Shown one piece after another: positions 34,444-43,389 of a DNA stretch of 64,000 nucleotides (the stretch's first letter is position 1; the number at the start of each line of letters is the position of its first letter). The stretch is taken from contig NZ_ABVL01000005.1 of the NCBI RefSeq assembly GCF_000173075.1, forward strand, positions 1 to 64,000, written 5' to 3'. The notes below the pieces were generated by a model. That model was given only the letters and a program-made list of their open reading frames with translations, was not told where the DNA came from and ran no database searches. The translations under genes were made by a program, and so were the position numbers. Origin of the DNA: Chthoniobacter flavus Ellin428. GTDB taxonomy: Bacteria; Verrucomicrobiota; Verrucomicrobiia; Chthoniobacterales; Chthoniobacteraceae.

Positions 34444-35979
34444 ATGAAAATCCAACGCGCACTGATTTCCGTCTCCGACAAGACCGGGCTGGTCGATTTC
34501 GCCCGGGCCATCGCCGAAATGGGCATCGAAATCATCTCCACCGGCGGCACCGCCAAGCTGCTTCAGAAGGAGGGCATTCCCACCACGGAAATCTCCGCCT
34601 ACACCGGCTTCCCGGAAATGATGGATGGGCGGGTGAAGACCCTGCACCCGAAGGTCCACGGGGGCCTGCTCCATTTGCGAGACAACCCCGAGCACGTGGC
34701 CCAGTGCGAGGCGCACGGGATCAAGCCCATCGACCTCGTAGTGGTGAACCTTTACCCCTTTGAAGAGACCATCGCCAAGCCCGATGTGACCCTCGATGAA
34801 GCGATCGAGAATATCGACATTGGCGGCCCTTCCATGCTCCGCAGCGCGGCGAAGAATTACCGCTCGGTGACGGTCATCACCGACCCCAACGACTACAACG
34901 ACGTCCTCGACGTGATGCGCCGGAACGACGGCGAAACCACCCTGCAGCTTCGCGAACGGCTGGCCATCAAGGTCTTCGTCACCACTTCCCGCTACGACGG
35001 GGCCATTTCCGATTTTCTCAACAAGGAAAAGGAATGCGCCAGCAGCTTCAGCCTCAGCCTGCCCCTCGTCGCCCAGCTTCGCTACGGCGAGAACCCGCAC
35101 CAGACCGCGGCGCTCTACGGGCATTTTGACGAGCAATTCGAGAAGCTCCACGGTAAGGAACTCTCCTATAACAACATCCTCGATATCACCGCCGCGTCGG
35201 AACTCATCGAGGAGTTCGAGGAACCGACGGTCGCCATCTTGAAGCACACGAATCCGTGTGGCGTGGGCAGCGACGCCGACCTGCGCGAGGCTTGGGACAA
35301 GGCCTTCGCCACCGACAAGCAGGCGCCCTTTGGCGGCATCATCATTTGCAACCGTCCGCTCACCGAACCGCTGGCCCGGGCGATCAGCGAGATCTTCAGC
35401 GAAGTGATCATCGCGCCCGACTTCGAGCCCGATGCCCGCGCGCTGCTGCAGAAGAAAAAGAACCTGCGCCTCATGCGCAAACGCGTGCGCCCCGCGCCGA
35501 AGAACCCGGACGAGGACAACCTCATCCGCTCCGTGGCCGGTGGCGTGCTCGTGCAGAGCCGCGACGTCGAGCCGGAGATCGATCTCATGGAAAAAGCGGT
35601 CACCGAGCGCAAGCCGACCAAGGCCGATCTCGCCGCCATGCTCTTCGCCTGGCGCGTGGTGAAGCACGTGAAATCCAACGCCATCGTCTACGCTGCCAAG
35701 GACCGCACTTTGGGCATCGGCGCCGGCCAGATGTCCCGCGTGGACGCCAGCCGCATCGCCATCTGGAAAGCCGCCGACGCGGGGCTTTCGCTGAAGGGTT
35801 GCGCGGTGGGCAGCGACGCCTTCTTCCCGTTTCCGGACGGCCTCATCGCCGCCGCCGAAGCCGGCGCCACCAGCGCCATCCAGCCCGGCGGCTCGGTGAA
35901 AGACGCCGAAGTCATCGCCGCCGCGAATGAGCGGAAGATGACGATGATTTGCACCGGCGTTCGCCATTTCAAGCATTAG
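34444..35979 (+). CDS. purH: Bifunctional AICAR formyltransferase / IMP cyclohydrolase
   Basis: Catalyses the last two steps of purine synthesis to IMP. The N-terminal MGS-like IMP cyclohydrolase domain (1 to about 195) has [18 protein letters not shown] and [18 protein letters not shown]. The C-terminal AICARFT domain has [21 protein letters not shown] and [18 protein letters not shown]. At 511 residues it is complete. The stop codon lies inside a triple 9-bp repeat. A structured leader precedes the gene. Confidence 0.97.
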   Translation: MKIQRALISVSDKTGLVDFARAIAEMGIEIISTGGTAKLLQKEGIPTTEISAYTGFPEMMDGRVKTLHPKVHGGLLHLRDNPEHVAQCEAHGIKPIDLVVVNLYPFEETIAKPDVTLDEAIENIDIGGPSMLRSAAKNYRSVTVITDPNDYNDVLDVMRRNDGETTLQLRERLAIKVFVTTSRYDGAISDFLNKEKECASSFSLSLPLVAQLRYGENPHQTAALYGHFDEQFEKLHGKELSYNNILDITAASELIEEFEEPTVAILKHTNPCGVGSDADLREAWDKAFATDKQAPFGGIIICNRPLTEPLARAISEIFSEVIIAPDFEPDARALLQKKKNLRLMRKRVRPAPKNPDEDNLIRSVAGGVLVQSRDVEPEIDLMEKAVTERKPTKADLAAMLFAWRVVKHVKSNAIVYAAKDRTLGIGAGQMSRVDASRIAIWKAADAGLSLKGCAVGSDAFFPFPDGLIAAAEAGATSAIQPGGSVKDAEVIAAANERKMTMICTGVRHFKH

Positions 35980-36000
35980 GAGCATTAGGAGCATTAGGAG
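35973..36000. repeat. Triple 9-bp tandem repeat spanning the purH stop
   Basis: AGCATTAGG is repeated three times without gaps. The first copy supplies the last His codon and TAG stop of purH, so the duplication could extend outward from the stop codon by slippage. Confidence 0.85.
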
Positions 36001-36002
36001 CA

Positions 36003-36152
36003 GTTGAGAGTTGAGGGTTGATAGTTGAGAGCCACACATCGACTTTTCCGCCTCTCAGCTGTGCCGCATCTCTTGTTTCTCCAATTTCGGAGCCGCGCTT
36101 TGGATCAAGAACGGCGCGGCTCTCAACTATCAACCCTCAACTATCAACTCTC
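36003..36152. repeat. Word-palindrome between purH and pdxJ (GTTGAGAG words)
   Basis: The left arm GTTGAGAGTTGAGGGTTGAT, then AGTTGAGAGCC, is mirrored by GGCTCTCAACTATCAACCC, then TCAACTATCAACTCTC. An 84-base loop intervenes. The right arm ends 3 bases before the pdxJ ATG, occupying the place of a Shine-Dalgarno, so pdxJ expression must cope with this structure. Confidence 0.85.
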
Positions 36153-36155
36153 TTC

Positions 36156-36890
36156 ATGAAGCTGGGCGTCAACATCGACCACGTCGCCACCCTGCGGCAG
36201 GCCCGCTACGCTTTCTCGCTCGACGCGCATAAAGTCGAGCCCGACCTCCTTGCCGCGGCTTCGGCCTGCGAGCGGGTGGGGGCGCATGGCATTACCATTC
36301 ACCTGCGAGCGGATCGGCGGCATATCCAGGATCGCGACGTCGTGCGCTTGCGCGCGAGCATCAATACCAAGCTGAATCTCGAGATGGGCAACACGCCGGA
36401 GATCCTCGACGTCGCCCTGCGAGTCCTGCCCGAGGAGGTGTGCCTCGTTCCCGAGAACCGCGCGGAGGTCACCACCGAGGGCGGCCTCGACGCCGCCGGG
36501 CAGATCAAATTCCTCACTCCCACGGTCGACCGTCTGCAGAAAGCCGGCATTCGCGTGAGCCTTTTCATCGAGCCCGATCCGGCGCAACTCCAGGCTGCCC
36601 GCCAGCTCGGCGCGGAGATGGTGGAACTGCACACCGGCGCCTTTGCCAACGCCACCGGCGAGGCCCGCCACCGCGAAGTCGAACGCCTCATCACCGCCGC
36701 GGAACAGGCGCATCAGCTCGGCATTCAAGTCAACGCCGGCCACGGTATCAATTACCAGAATATCGCCCTGATCCGCACCATCCCGCACCTCGCGGAATTG
36801 AACATCGGCCACAGCATCATCAGCCGCGCGATCTTCGTCGGCCTGGAGCGAGCGACCGCCGAAATGCTGGCGGCGATGGGCGGGAAGTAG
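36156..36890 (+). CDS. pdxJ: Pyridoxine 5'-phosphate synthase
   Basis: Condenses 1-deoxyxylulose 5-phosphate with 3-amino-2-oxopropyl phosphate in DXP-dependent vitamin B6 synthesis. The 244-residue TIM barrel starts [18 protein letters not shown]. It has [17 protein letters not shown] and [11 protein letters not shown], all typical PdxJ segments. I use this ATG because the protein family begins exactly here. It is 7 bp from acpS; pdxJ-acpS pairing is common. Confidence 0.96.
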   Translation: MKLGVNIDHVATLRQARYAFSLDAHKVEPDLLAAASACERVGAHGITIHLRADRRHIQDRDVVRLRASINTKLNLEMGNTPEILDVALRVLPEEVCLVPENRAEVTTEGGLDAAGQIKFLTPTVDRLQKAGIRVSLFIEPDPAQLQAARQLGAEMVELHTGAFANATGEARHREVERLITAAEQAHQLGIQVNAGHGINYQNIALIRTIPHLAELNIGHSIISRAIFVGLERATAEMLAAMGGK

Positions 36891-36897
36891 AAGACCC

Positions 36898-37317
36898 ATG
36901 ACCATCATCGGCACCGGCGTGGACATTGTGGAAACCGCCCGCATCGCCTCCAGCCTCGAGCGGCATGGCGATCGTTTTCTCGACCGCGTTTTCCTCGAAG
37001 GCGAACGCGCCTATTGCGGGAAAATGGCCAGCCCCTCGCAATGCTACGCTGCCCGTTTCGCGGCGAAGGAAGCGGTGTCCAAGGCCTTCGGCACCGGCAT
37101 CGGCGCCATGCTCGGCTGGCTCGACATCGAGGTGCGCCGCAAAGCCAGCGGTGAACCCTTCGTCGTCCTCCACGGCGAAGGCGCCAAAACGGCCACCCGT
37201 CTCGGCATCACCGAAATCCGTCTCAGCTTGAGCCACAGCGAGCACTACGCCGTCGCGCACGCGCTGGCGATGGGATTTAACGGAGGGATGCGCTCCTGCG
37301 CGCTCCCACTTCTTTGA
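36898..37317 (+). CDS. acpS: Holo-[acyl-carrier-protein] synthase
   Basis: Transfers 4'-phosphopantetheine from CoA to acyl carrier protein. The 139-residue protein has IIGTGVDIVETARI at the N-terminus and the magnesium-binding RFAAKEAVSKAFGTGIG, plus LSLSHSEHYAVAHAL. The last 11 residues are encoded by the left arm of the 37281-37362 palindrome and the stop lies at its tip, so the C-terminus has probably been replaced by repeat sequence. The catalytic core is intact. Confidence 0.94.
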   Translation: MTIIGTGVDIVETARIASSLERHGDRFLDRVFLEGERAYCGKMASPSQCYAARFAAKEAVSKAFGTGIGAMLGWLDIEVRRKASGEPFVVLHGEGAKTATRLGITEIRLSLSHSEHYAVAHALAMGFNGGMRSCALPLL

Positions 37318-37362
37318 GAAACAAGCTGAAGAAGTGGGAGCGCGCAGGAGCGCATCCCTCCG
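37281..37362. repeat. Perfect 34-bp inverted repeat at the acpS end
   Basis: Arms 37281-37314 and 37329-37362 are exact reverse complements (key word GGAGGGATGCGCTCC, then TGCGCGCTCCCACTTCTT) with a 14-base loop. This is the most perfect of the window's palindromes and could be recent. Its word reappears in the loop of the 17583-17760 element. No T-run follows. Confidence 0.92.
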
Positions 37363-37469
37363 ATTTTGCGCCAACCGGCGTTGGCGAAAACCCTCCTTCA
37401 ATCTTCCCGCAGATTTCTCTGGCGTCCCCACGAACCTCGCCTATTCTCCAAATCCGCTTTCCGCCCAAT

Positions 37470-37544
37470 GCGCGCTTAGCTCAGCGGTAGAGCACATCCT
37501 TCACACGGATGGGGTCGCAGGTTCGAACCCTGCAGCGCGCACCA
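37470..37544 (+). tRNA. tRNA-Val (anticodon CAC)
   Basis: Full cloverleaf read by eye: acceptor GCGCGCT pairing AGCGCGC, D arm GAGC, anticodon stem CATCC/GGATG with loop TTCACAC (anticodon CAC, decoding GUG), T arm GCAGG/CCTGC with TTCGAAC. The discriminator A and an encoded CCA follow, then TTTTT. The tRNA borders the lower-GC island, a typical integration site. Confidence 0.95.
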
Positions 37545-37753
37545 TTTTTGCTTTCGCGACTTTCCGCGACAGGGGATGCCGATTCGCGTCCGAGGTACCC
37601 GCGTAGTAGGCAGTTTGTGTTTTGGCAACTTCTTTTGATGCCAGCATGGAACGGTGCCGCACGCTGATCGCTCCCTCGTTCGTGTAGGCACCTCGACGCA
37701 ACCAGCCTGAGAAGGTATCGACTTTCAGACCTTTCCCGGTTCACATCCACCCC

Positions 37754-38641
37754 ATGGCGAAGCATACGAAACGCGGAGCAAATGGAGCAGAGTTTTTGAA
37801 GTGGTTTCGGCCATTGCTCGATTGCCTCCGCGAATTGGGTGCCGCAAGGCCGCGAGAAGCCGCGGATTGGATCGCTAAGACGGAAGAAGTCCCATTGGCG
37901 GTGCAGGAAGAAATAATGGCTTCCGGAGCGGAACGATTCCTAAATCAAGTCCAGTGGGCGCGACAGTATCTCGTTTTTGAAGGGCTCCTTGACGGTAGCA
38001 AGCGAGGGATTTGGTCTCTGACCCCTCGCGGGATGCAAACTCATCTCACGGACGATGATGCCAAAGCCATTTTTGCAAAATGGGTAAAGGTCCACTCGGC
38101 AGCGCGTGCCAAAACAGTCGAGAAGGAAGACGAGAAGAACATTGACCTAAGCAAGGATGACTCAGCCGTGGTTCCGGAAGATGAGGTGAAGGAGGCTGAA
38201 TTATTGACCATCCTCCGCGAGCTGCCGCCCAAGGGATTTGAGCAATTTTGTCGGCACCTCCTCCTCGCTTATGATTTCGAAAACGTGACGGTAACCAAAC
38301 AAACTCGAGACGGCGGAATCGACGGCGAAGGTCGGTTGAAGACGAACCCGTTTGTCAGTTCCGTAGTCGTATTTCAATGCAAGCGTTACCGCAACTCAGT
38401 CTCGAGTGAGGAAGTGACCCGCTTGCGAGGGTCTGCCGGCGGGCGGGCGGACAAGGCCTTGTTGATCACCACCGGGACTTTTAGTGGACCGGCGAAAGAA
38501 GAGGCAGTCCGGGTGAGCCCTCATATCGAATTGATCGACGGGGAGCAACTCGTAGCCATGTGCGAAGCGAAGAATCTTGGCCTCAAACCGCGAACAGTCT
38601 TCGACATCGATTACGAATTCCTGGCCGCATTTCAGAAATGA
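37754..38641 (+). CDS. Mrr-type restriction endonuclease
   Basis: 295 residues. The N-terminal part (to about 115) resembles the Mrr winged-helix domain (LNQVQWARQYLVFEGLLDG, then IWSLTPRG). The C-terminal part is the PD-(D/E)xK-like Mrr catalytic domain: GFEQFCRHLLLAYDFENVTV, DGGIDGEG (Asp) and VVVFQCKRY (QxK). Mrr enzymes cut modified DNA and act as defence or stress nucleases. Codon and base use are lower in GC than the neighbours, consistent with transfer. No methylase accompanies it, as expected for a type IV enzyme. Confidence 0.9.
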   Translation: MAKHTKRGANGAEFLKWFRPLLDCLRELGAARPREAADWIAKTEEVPLAVQEEIMASGAERFLNQVQWARQYLVFEGLLDGSKRGIWSLTPRGMQTHLTDDDAKAIFAKWVKVHSAARAKTVEKEDEKNIDLSKDDSAVVPEDEVKEAELLTILRELPPKGFEQFCRHLLLAYDFENVTVTKQTRDGGIDGEGRLKTNPFVSSVVVFQCKRYRNSVSSEEVTRLRGSAGGRADKALLITTGTFSGPAKEEAVRVSPHIELIDGEQLVAMCEAKNLGLKPRTVFDIDYEFLAAFQK

Positions 38642-38651
38642 GTGAGAAGTC

Positions 38652-39233
38652 ATGAATGCACTGCTCACGTACTTTGCTGGCATCGCCACAACGATCGCGG
38701 GCGCCTATCTCGTTCACTTCCTTACGCATCGTAGATGGTGGAAGGAATATCGCCTGCGAAAGCTCGAAGAGCTTTACCTCGCCTTACAAAGTCACGAAAT
38801 CGCAATCTCGGAATACTACACCCGATCCGCTGCATATCTTATCCGTCCGGAAGATGCAGAGGGCCTTGAAGAACAAGAGGAGACCCTTCGCACAGACTAC
38901 CTGAAGGCCTTGCAAGAAGATGAAAAGAAGGCTGCGGTCATCCCGATGATTGTTAACATATACTTCCGGGATTTGTCCCCTGCATGGCAAAACGTGGAAG
39001 CGGCCAAGGAAAAGTTGAGGGTCGAGAATAGAAAAGCGGTGTTGATAGACGATCGCAAGCGAGAGGCGCTTGGCAGAACTCAAAGAGAGGCAATTTCGAA
39101 GGCTGTCGCGCTCGCGATCTTGAGAGAGCACATCCCAGAACTCGCGGCCTTTACAAAAGAGATGTTCGCGAAAATCATTCGAATCGCCGACGAGGTTAAA
39201 GAGAATTCTCTATGGCTTTCCGAAAATGGCTAG
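38652..39233 (+). CDS. N-terminally anchored helical protein of the tRNA island
   Basis: 193 residues. A single membrane helix at the N-terminus (YFAGIATTIAGAYLVHFL) is followed by RRWWKEYRLRKLEELYLAL and a long charged helical cytoplasmic part. I do not recognise a family. It starts 10 bp after the Mrr gene on the same strand, so both may form one unit, and its stop overlaps the convergent Rep-like gene by 4 bp. A defence accessory role is possible but unproven. Confidence 0.72.
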   Translation: MNALLTYFAGIATTIAGAYLVHFLTHRRWWKEYRLRKLEELYLALQSHEIAISEYYTRSAAYLIRPEDAEGLEEQEETLRTDYLKALQEDEKKAAVIPMIVNIYFRDLSPAWQNVEAAKEKLRVENRKAVLIDDRKREALGRTQREAISKAVALAILREHIPELAAFTKEMFAKIIRIADEVKENSLWLSENG

Positions 39234-39946
39234 GGTGGGAACATCGCCCAATCACACGTTGCTGTGCTTCCGGTTTCAGCAAGCTCTAAGACTCGTATCC
39301 ATTGCCAGTGCGCTCCGGTAAAGAGCGTGAGCGCCCCGCCACCGCGACGGTCCATGCCTTTCGAAGCGAACCAGCGCCGAGCAAAACGGCGCACCTTGAG
39401 GAACCCCTCGCGAGAAATCTCGACTTCCAAGACTTCCGAGCGAGGAAGGTTCTTGCGCCCAACGACGCCCCAGAATCTCCCCACCCTCTCCCAGCTTTCC
39501 GGCAAAGCGAATTCCTTGCCCATGTATTTCTTCCCGCAATATCGCATCACCCCATTGCGGGATTGGATTGCCTTGACCTGCACGCCCGCGAGCAGGTGGT
39601 CTGCAAATTCGTAGTTCTCCACGTTGTTCCGCACCCAGGAATGGAAAAGCGCCGCGCCGCGCTTTCCTTTTTCCGTAGGGTAATTCTTCGGCAGGCTGCA
39701 CTCAGAAACGATTTCCGCCCAGCGCACCGCGACCACCTGCCAGGGGAGAAAGCAAATCCCGTAAACAAGCAAATGGAATTGGGGCGCCCCGCGCTTCTGC
39801 GGCTCTAACTTCCAGATGAAACTGGCCGCGGGATATTCGCGCAGGAGCCACTTGCCCAGCGTGTCCAAATTCGATTTCCACGAAAGCGGATCATGATTCC
39901 ATTCATCGGGGTACGTGCCCATGTAGAGCTTGCTCCAATTTCGCAT
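39230..39946 (-). CDS. HUH-type rolling-circle replication initiator-like protein
   Basis: 238 residues resembling Rep proteins of rolling-circle plasmids and small ssDNA phages. The metal motif region IWKLEPQKRGAPQFHLLVYG aligns with the usual RGAP-H-x-H-LL; here the first His is Gln, leaving QFH. Downstream, VMRYCGKKYMGK matches the Y-x-x-K catalytic tyrosine motif. If the Gln is real, nicking activity could be changed. It suggests that the island was, or is, an extrachromosomal or integrative element. Confidence 0.72.
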   Translation of the reverse strand: MRNWSKLYMGTYPDEWNHDPLSWKSNLDTLGKWLLREYPAASFIWKLEPQKRGAPQFHLLVYGICFLPWQVVAVRWAEIVSECSLPKNYPTEKGKRGAALFHSWVRNNVENYEFADHLLAGVQVKAIQSRNGVMRYCGKKYMGKEFALPESWERVGRFWGVVGRKNLPRSEVLEVEISREGFLKVRRFARRWFASKGMDRRGGGALTLFTGAHWQWIRVLELAETGSTATCDWAMFPP

Positions 39947-40147
39947 GACGACATTGCTCGAGGTGCTCCCTGAAGAAGAATTCAGTTTTGATTCAGGGAC
40001 TTTTCGGCGGAATGCGCTATCAGTGTCGCCGGTCGCCGCAGCCGACGCGCGGAAACCTCAAAAGCTGCCCGATGTTTCCAATCGCTTAATTTGTCCGCGC
40101 CAAAATCTCTTCTCTCGGAAAATCGTCCTCCGGATCAAGGAGCGGAC

Positions 40148-41881
40148 GTGTCCTCGACTTTCGCTCCCAGGCTCCGAGGGCGGTGGGGGGACTTCTGGAG
40201 TGATAGTGACCCCCGCGGAGGAAAAACGAGCCGGCCCGCGGTGGAAAAGTGGCTCCTGGTTTTTCTGTTTTTGTTCCTGCTCGCGATCAAGGTCGCCTAT
40301 GCGCTGAACTTCCGGATCGAATCCGACGAACTGCAGCACCTGCACGTCGTCTGGGGCTGGGTGACGGGGCGGTTGCCCTATCGCGACATCTTCGACAATC
40401 ACGGTCCGCTCTTTCATCTGCTTTGCGCGCCGATCTTCAGCCTGTTTGGCGAAAGAGCGGACATCGTCATCCCCATGCGCTTTGCGATGTTTCCGCTGTG
40501 GCTGTGGTCGCTCTGGAGCGTGTATGCCATCGGCAAGTCCCTTTACTCCCCGCGGATCGCGGCGTGGGCGGTCCTCCTGGCCGCGTTCTTTCCGGAATTC
40601 CTTTTCACTTCGACGGAGTTCAGGACGGACGATCTGTGGATGGCGCTTTGGCTTTCGGTCCTCTCCATCCTGATCGGCGCGAAATTGACCCGAGCGAGGG
40701 CGTTCGTGGCTGGCCTGCTTTTAGGGGCCGCTTTCACCGTCACGGTCAAGACGGGACTCATGCTCGGAGCCGTGACCGTGGCCGGGGTGTGGATCTGGAT
40801 TTGGAAATGGAAAAGGCAGGAAACAATCGATTGGAAACCCCAGTTTGGGTTCATGGTCGCCGGTGGTCTCGGCCTGGCCATTCTGCCCTTGGCGTTTGCC
40901 CTCTTTTTCTGGTCCCGCGGCGCTTTCGACGCCTTCGTTTACTGCAACATCACCCACAACCTCGTCCCGCATACCCAGAATTGGAATCAATTCGACGGGC
41001 ACTTGCTTTGGCTGCCATTGGCGATCGTGGCCGCGGTGATCGGCTTGTTCCGATCGGCCTCTTTGCAAGAAGCGGTCTGGGTGCGGCGGATTTTCCTCGC
41101 GCTGGTGACGTTGTTTTATTTCGCGGCCCTCAAGACCCTCTTTCCGACTCTCACGCGGCAGGACGATCTGCCCTATCTGCCTTTGCTGGCCATCTTCGCG
41201 TCGGCCGCGATCCACTATGGGACGCGGCCGCAAGCCATGCGATTCATGCCGAAAATGGGAACGGTCTGCGCGTTGCTGGTCGTCGTCGTCGCCAATATCG
41301 GTCTCGCGTTTCGCATGTCTCCGCCGCTGCAAAATAAAAACCGCGAGGAGATCGCCATGATCGCGGATACGCTGCGGGTGACCAAGCGGAGCGACCTGGT
41401 CATGGATGCGATCGGAGAAACCATCTTTCGCGATCGCCCTTTCTATTATGCCATCGAGGCGTTTACCAAGGCGCGGTTCGCCGTGGGCTCGATTCCCAAT
41501 CGTATTGCCGAACGCCTCGTGGAGACGGGCACTGCCGTGGTGAGACCGCGAGGATTGCCCGAATCGACCAAGCGATTCATCGACCAAAACTATGTCGGTC
41601 TCGGAGCGGATCTTTGCGTTTTGGGTAAAATTATCCCGGTCAGAAATGGGAACGGCCGCGATCCCATTCACTTTACCTCCGTCATCCCGGGGCGCTTTGT
41701 CGTGATCAGCAAACAAGGCAAACTTCTGAGCGGAAAGGTGGATGGAGTCGTTTTTAACGGCAGTTGCGCTCTTTCCATCGGCGAACATGCTCTTTTTCTG
41801 GATAACGGGATGACAGATCGCATGGCGATCTTTTGGGAGAATGCCTTCCTGCGGGGTTTTCTGCCCTTCAAGCGTCCTTGA
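40148..41881 (+). CDS. Multi-spanning membrane glycosyltransferase-like protein (PMT/ArnT type)
   Basis: 577 residues from a GTG; a TTG at 40091 and a GTG at 40241 are alternatives. About eleven hydrophobic segments. The first periplasmic loop has RIESDELQHLHVVWGWVTGR and YRDIFDNHGPLFHL, the D/E-rich loop typical of GT39/GT83 lipid-linked sugar transferases. The C-terminal 170 residues form a soluble periplasmic domain. Probable role: transfer of a sugar from polyprenyl phosphate to an envelope acceptor. The specific reaction is not readable. Confidence 0.78.
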   Translation: MSSTFAPRLRGRWGDFWSDSDPRGGKTSRPAVEKWLLVFLFLFLLAIKVAYALNFRIESDELQHLHVVWGWVTGRLPYRDIFDNHGPLFHLLCAPIFSLFGERADIVIPMRFAMFPLWLWSLWSVYAIGKSLYSPRIAAWAVLLAAFFPEFLFTSTEFRTDDLWMALWLSVLSILIGAKLTRARAFVAGLLLGAAFTVTVKTGLMLGAVTVAGVWIWIWKWKRQETIDWKPQFGFMVAGGLGLAILPLAFALFFWSRGAFDAFVYCNITHNLVPHTQNWNQFDGHLLWLPLAIVAAVIGLFRSASLQEAVWVRRIFLALVTLFYFAALKTLFPTLTRQDDLPYLPLLAIFASAAIHYGTRPQAMRFMPKMGTVCALLVVVVANIGLAFRMSPPLQNKNREEIAMIADTLRVTKRSDLVMDAIGETIFRDRPFYYAIEAFTKARFAVGSIPNRIAERLVETGTAVVRPRGLPESTKRFIDQNYVGLGADLCVLGKIIPVRNGNGRDPIHFTSVIPGRFVVISKQGKLLSGKVDGVVFNGSCALSIGEHALFLDNGMTDRMAIFWENAFLRGFLPFKRP

Positions 41882-41972
41882 GGCCGTGAGGGATGGACCT
41901 GGCATGGGCCAGCGAACCGCGCTTGTCCAGTTGCGCTGCCCGCTTCCCGCTCTAGTTTTCAGCCGCCCTTTT

Positions 41973-42902
41973 ATGAAAGCTCTGGTTCTCGCGCCTGTCC
42001 TCTTTGCCTTTGTTCTTGGTTCGCTCGCCGTGGCGGAGGATGCCCGGCCTCAAGGCCAGATTCCGCATTCCGCCTTGCTCAAGACCGAGGGCGCTCGGGA
42101 GTTGCACGATGTTCCGTATGTCACCGGAGGTCACGAGCGCCAGAAGCTGGATCTTTACCTCCCGGCGAAGAACGGCTCACTGCATCCGGTCCTGGCCTGG
42201 ATTCATGGCGGCGCGTGGGAAGCGGGGAACAAGGATTTCTGCCCGGCGAAAGTGTTGCTGGCTAAAAACTATGCCGTGGTGAGCATCGGCTATCGGCTCA
42301 GCCAGCACGCGATTTTTCCGGCGCAAATCGAGGACTGCAAGGCGGCCATTCGCTGGTTGCGGGCGCATGCGGCGGAATATGATATCGACCCGAATCGGAT
42401 TGGCGTTTGGGGTGAATCGGCCGGCGGACATCTCGCCGCGATGCTGGGGACGACGGGCAAGATGCGGGATTTCGATGTGGGTGAAAACCTGGATCAATCG
42501 AGCGCGGTGGAATGCGTGATCGATTGGTACGGGCCGTCGGATTTCGCGCACTATGGCAATCGCCCGCCGAACATGGATCCCAAGAACGCTTACGCCCGGC
42601 TCATTGGCGGGTTGCCCACGGAGCATCTGGACCAGGTCAAGCGCTCCAGCCCCATCTCCTATGTGCAAGCGGATGCGGCGCCGTTTCTAATTATGCAGGG
42701 AGACAAGGACCCCATCGTCCCCGCGCAGCAGAGCGAGGAACTGGATGCGGCTCTGCACAAGGTGGGCGTCGAAAGCACGCTGCGCATCGTCTCCGGAGCG
42801 GGGCACGGTGGCCCGGCTTTCGTTTCGCCGGCCAACATCGAGGCTATGTCGAGTTTCCTCGATCATCATCTTCTGCAGTCGCAGAGCGGCGCCGGCCAAT
42901 GA
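41973..42902 (+). CDS. Exported alpha/beta hydrolase (carboxylesterase / BD-FAE type)
   Basis: 309 residues with a signal peptide (KALVLAPVLFAFVLGSLAVAE). Oxyanion-hole motif WIHGGAWEAG, nucleophile GVWGESAGGHLAAM, acid QGDKDPIVP and His GAGHGGPAF are in normal order. The family acts on esters, often acetylated plant polysaccharides such as xylan; the substrate here is unknown. The ATG before KALVLAPV is chosen because the signal begins there. Confidence 0.9.
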   Translation: MKALVLAPVLFAFVLGSLAVAEDARPQGQIPHSALLKTEGARELHDVPYVTGGHERQKLDLYLPAKNGSLHPVLAWIHGGAWEAGNKDFCPAKVLLAKNYAVVSIGYRLSQHAIFPAQIEDCKAAIRWLRAHAAEYDIDPNRIGVWGESAGGHLAAMLGTTGKMRDFDVGENLDQSSAVECVIDWYGPSDFAHYGNRPPNMDPKNAYARLIGGLPTEHLDQVKRSSPISYVQADAAPFLIMQGDKDPIVPAQQSEELDAALHKVGVESTLRIVSGAGHGGPAFVSPANIEAMSSFLDHHLLQSQSGAGQ

Positions 42903-42935
42903 GGTTGCGCCACCGCTCGTGGGATGGGACGCCCG

Positions 42936-43181
42936 CTACTGTTTGACGTATCGCCCGAGGAATACTCCGAACAGGAAGGCGGCGGCCAGGGCATTGCCGG
43001 CGATCTCTTGAAAAAGCGATCCCTCCCCGTTTTCGCGAGAGCGGGTGTGGAACTGCGAATGGTGCGGGTGCGACCGGAGGTAACGCGTCGCCGCTTCGGC
43101 TCCCATTTCACCAGCCGTGTAAGCGTGAATGGCCGAGCGCGGGTCGGATTCGTCGGCAATGAGTTCGGCGGATTGGTTCAT
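42936..43181 (-). CDS. Small membrane-anchored protein
   Basis: 81 residues: a soluble, His- and Arg-rich N-terminal part (RYLRSHPHHSQFHTRSRENG) and a C-terminal membrane helix (IAGNALAAAFLFGVFLGRYV). The arrangement resembles DUF883/ElaB-like tail-anchored proteins, but identity is not certain. The frame stays open upstream into the YihY promoter region; the ATG before NQSAELIA is the likely start. It is divergent from the YihY gene. Confidence 0.6.
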   Translation of the reverse strand: MNQSAELIADESDPRSAIHAYTAGEMGAEAATRYLRSHPHHSQFHTRSRENGEGSLFQEIAGNALAAAFLFGVFLGRYVKQ

Positions 43182-43389
43182 AGAACAGCGAAGTGGAGAG
43201 TTAAACCGCAGCCATAGATAAGATTCGGCGCAGGGCGGAGGGGCGCGCTTATGGAGCCCGTGGTAAGCGGGCCTAATGTTGGAGCGGTTCTCGAAGGGAA
43301 TTTTTCGAATTCCGCCAAGCGCTCTTCGGGAATTCACTTTGAGAGACGTTCGATCAAACCCGGCGGCGGCACTTCTGCGATTCTCAAGT

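Noticed and set aside
37476..37765. Minus-strand open frames over and beside tRNA-Val, including a stretch reading GLKVDTFSGWLRRGAYTNEG
   Set aside because: They run through the tRNA, giving the well-known artefact ending in AGFEPATPS. A remnant of an integration module is possible but no family could be recognised.
37545..40147. Search for a duplicate of the tRNA-Val 3' end as an attachment site
   Set aside because: No second copy of the T-arm/acceptor sequence found by eye downstream of the tRNA.
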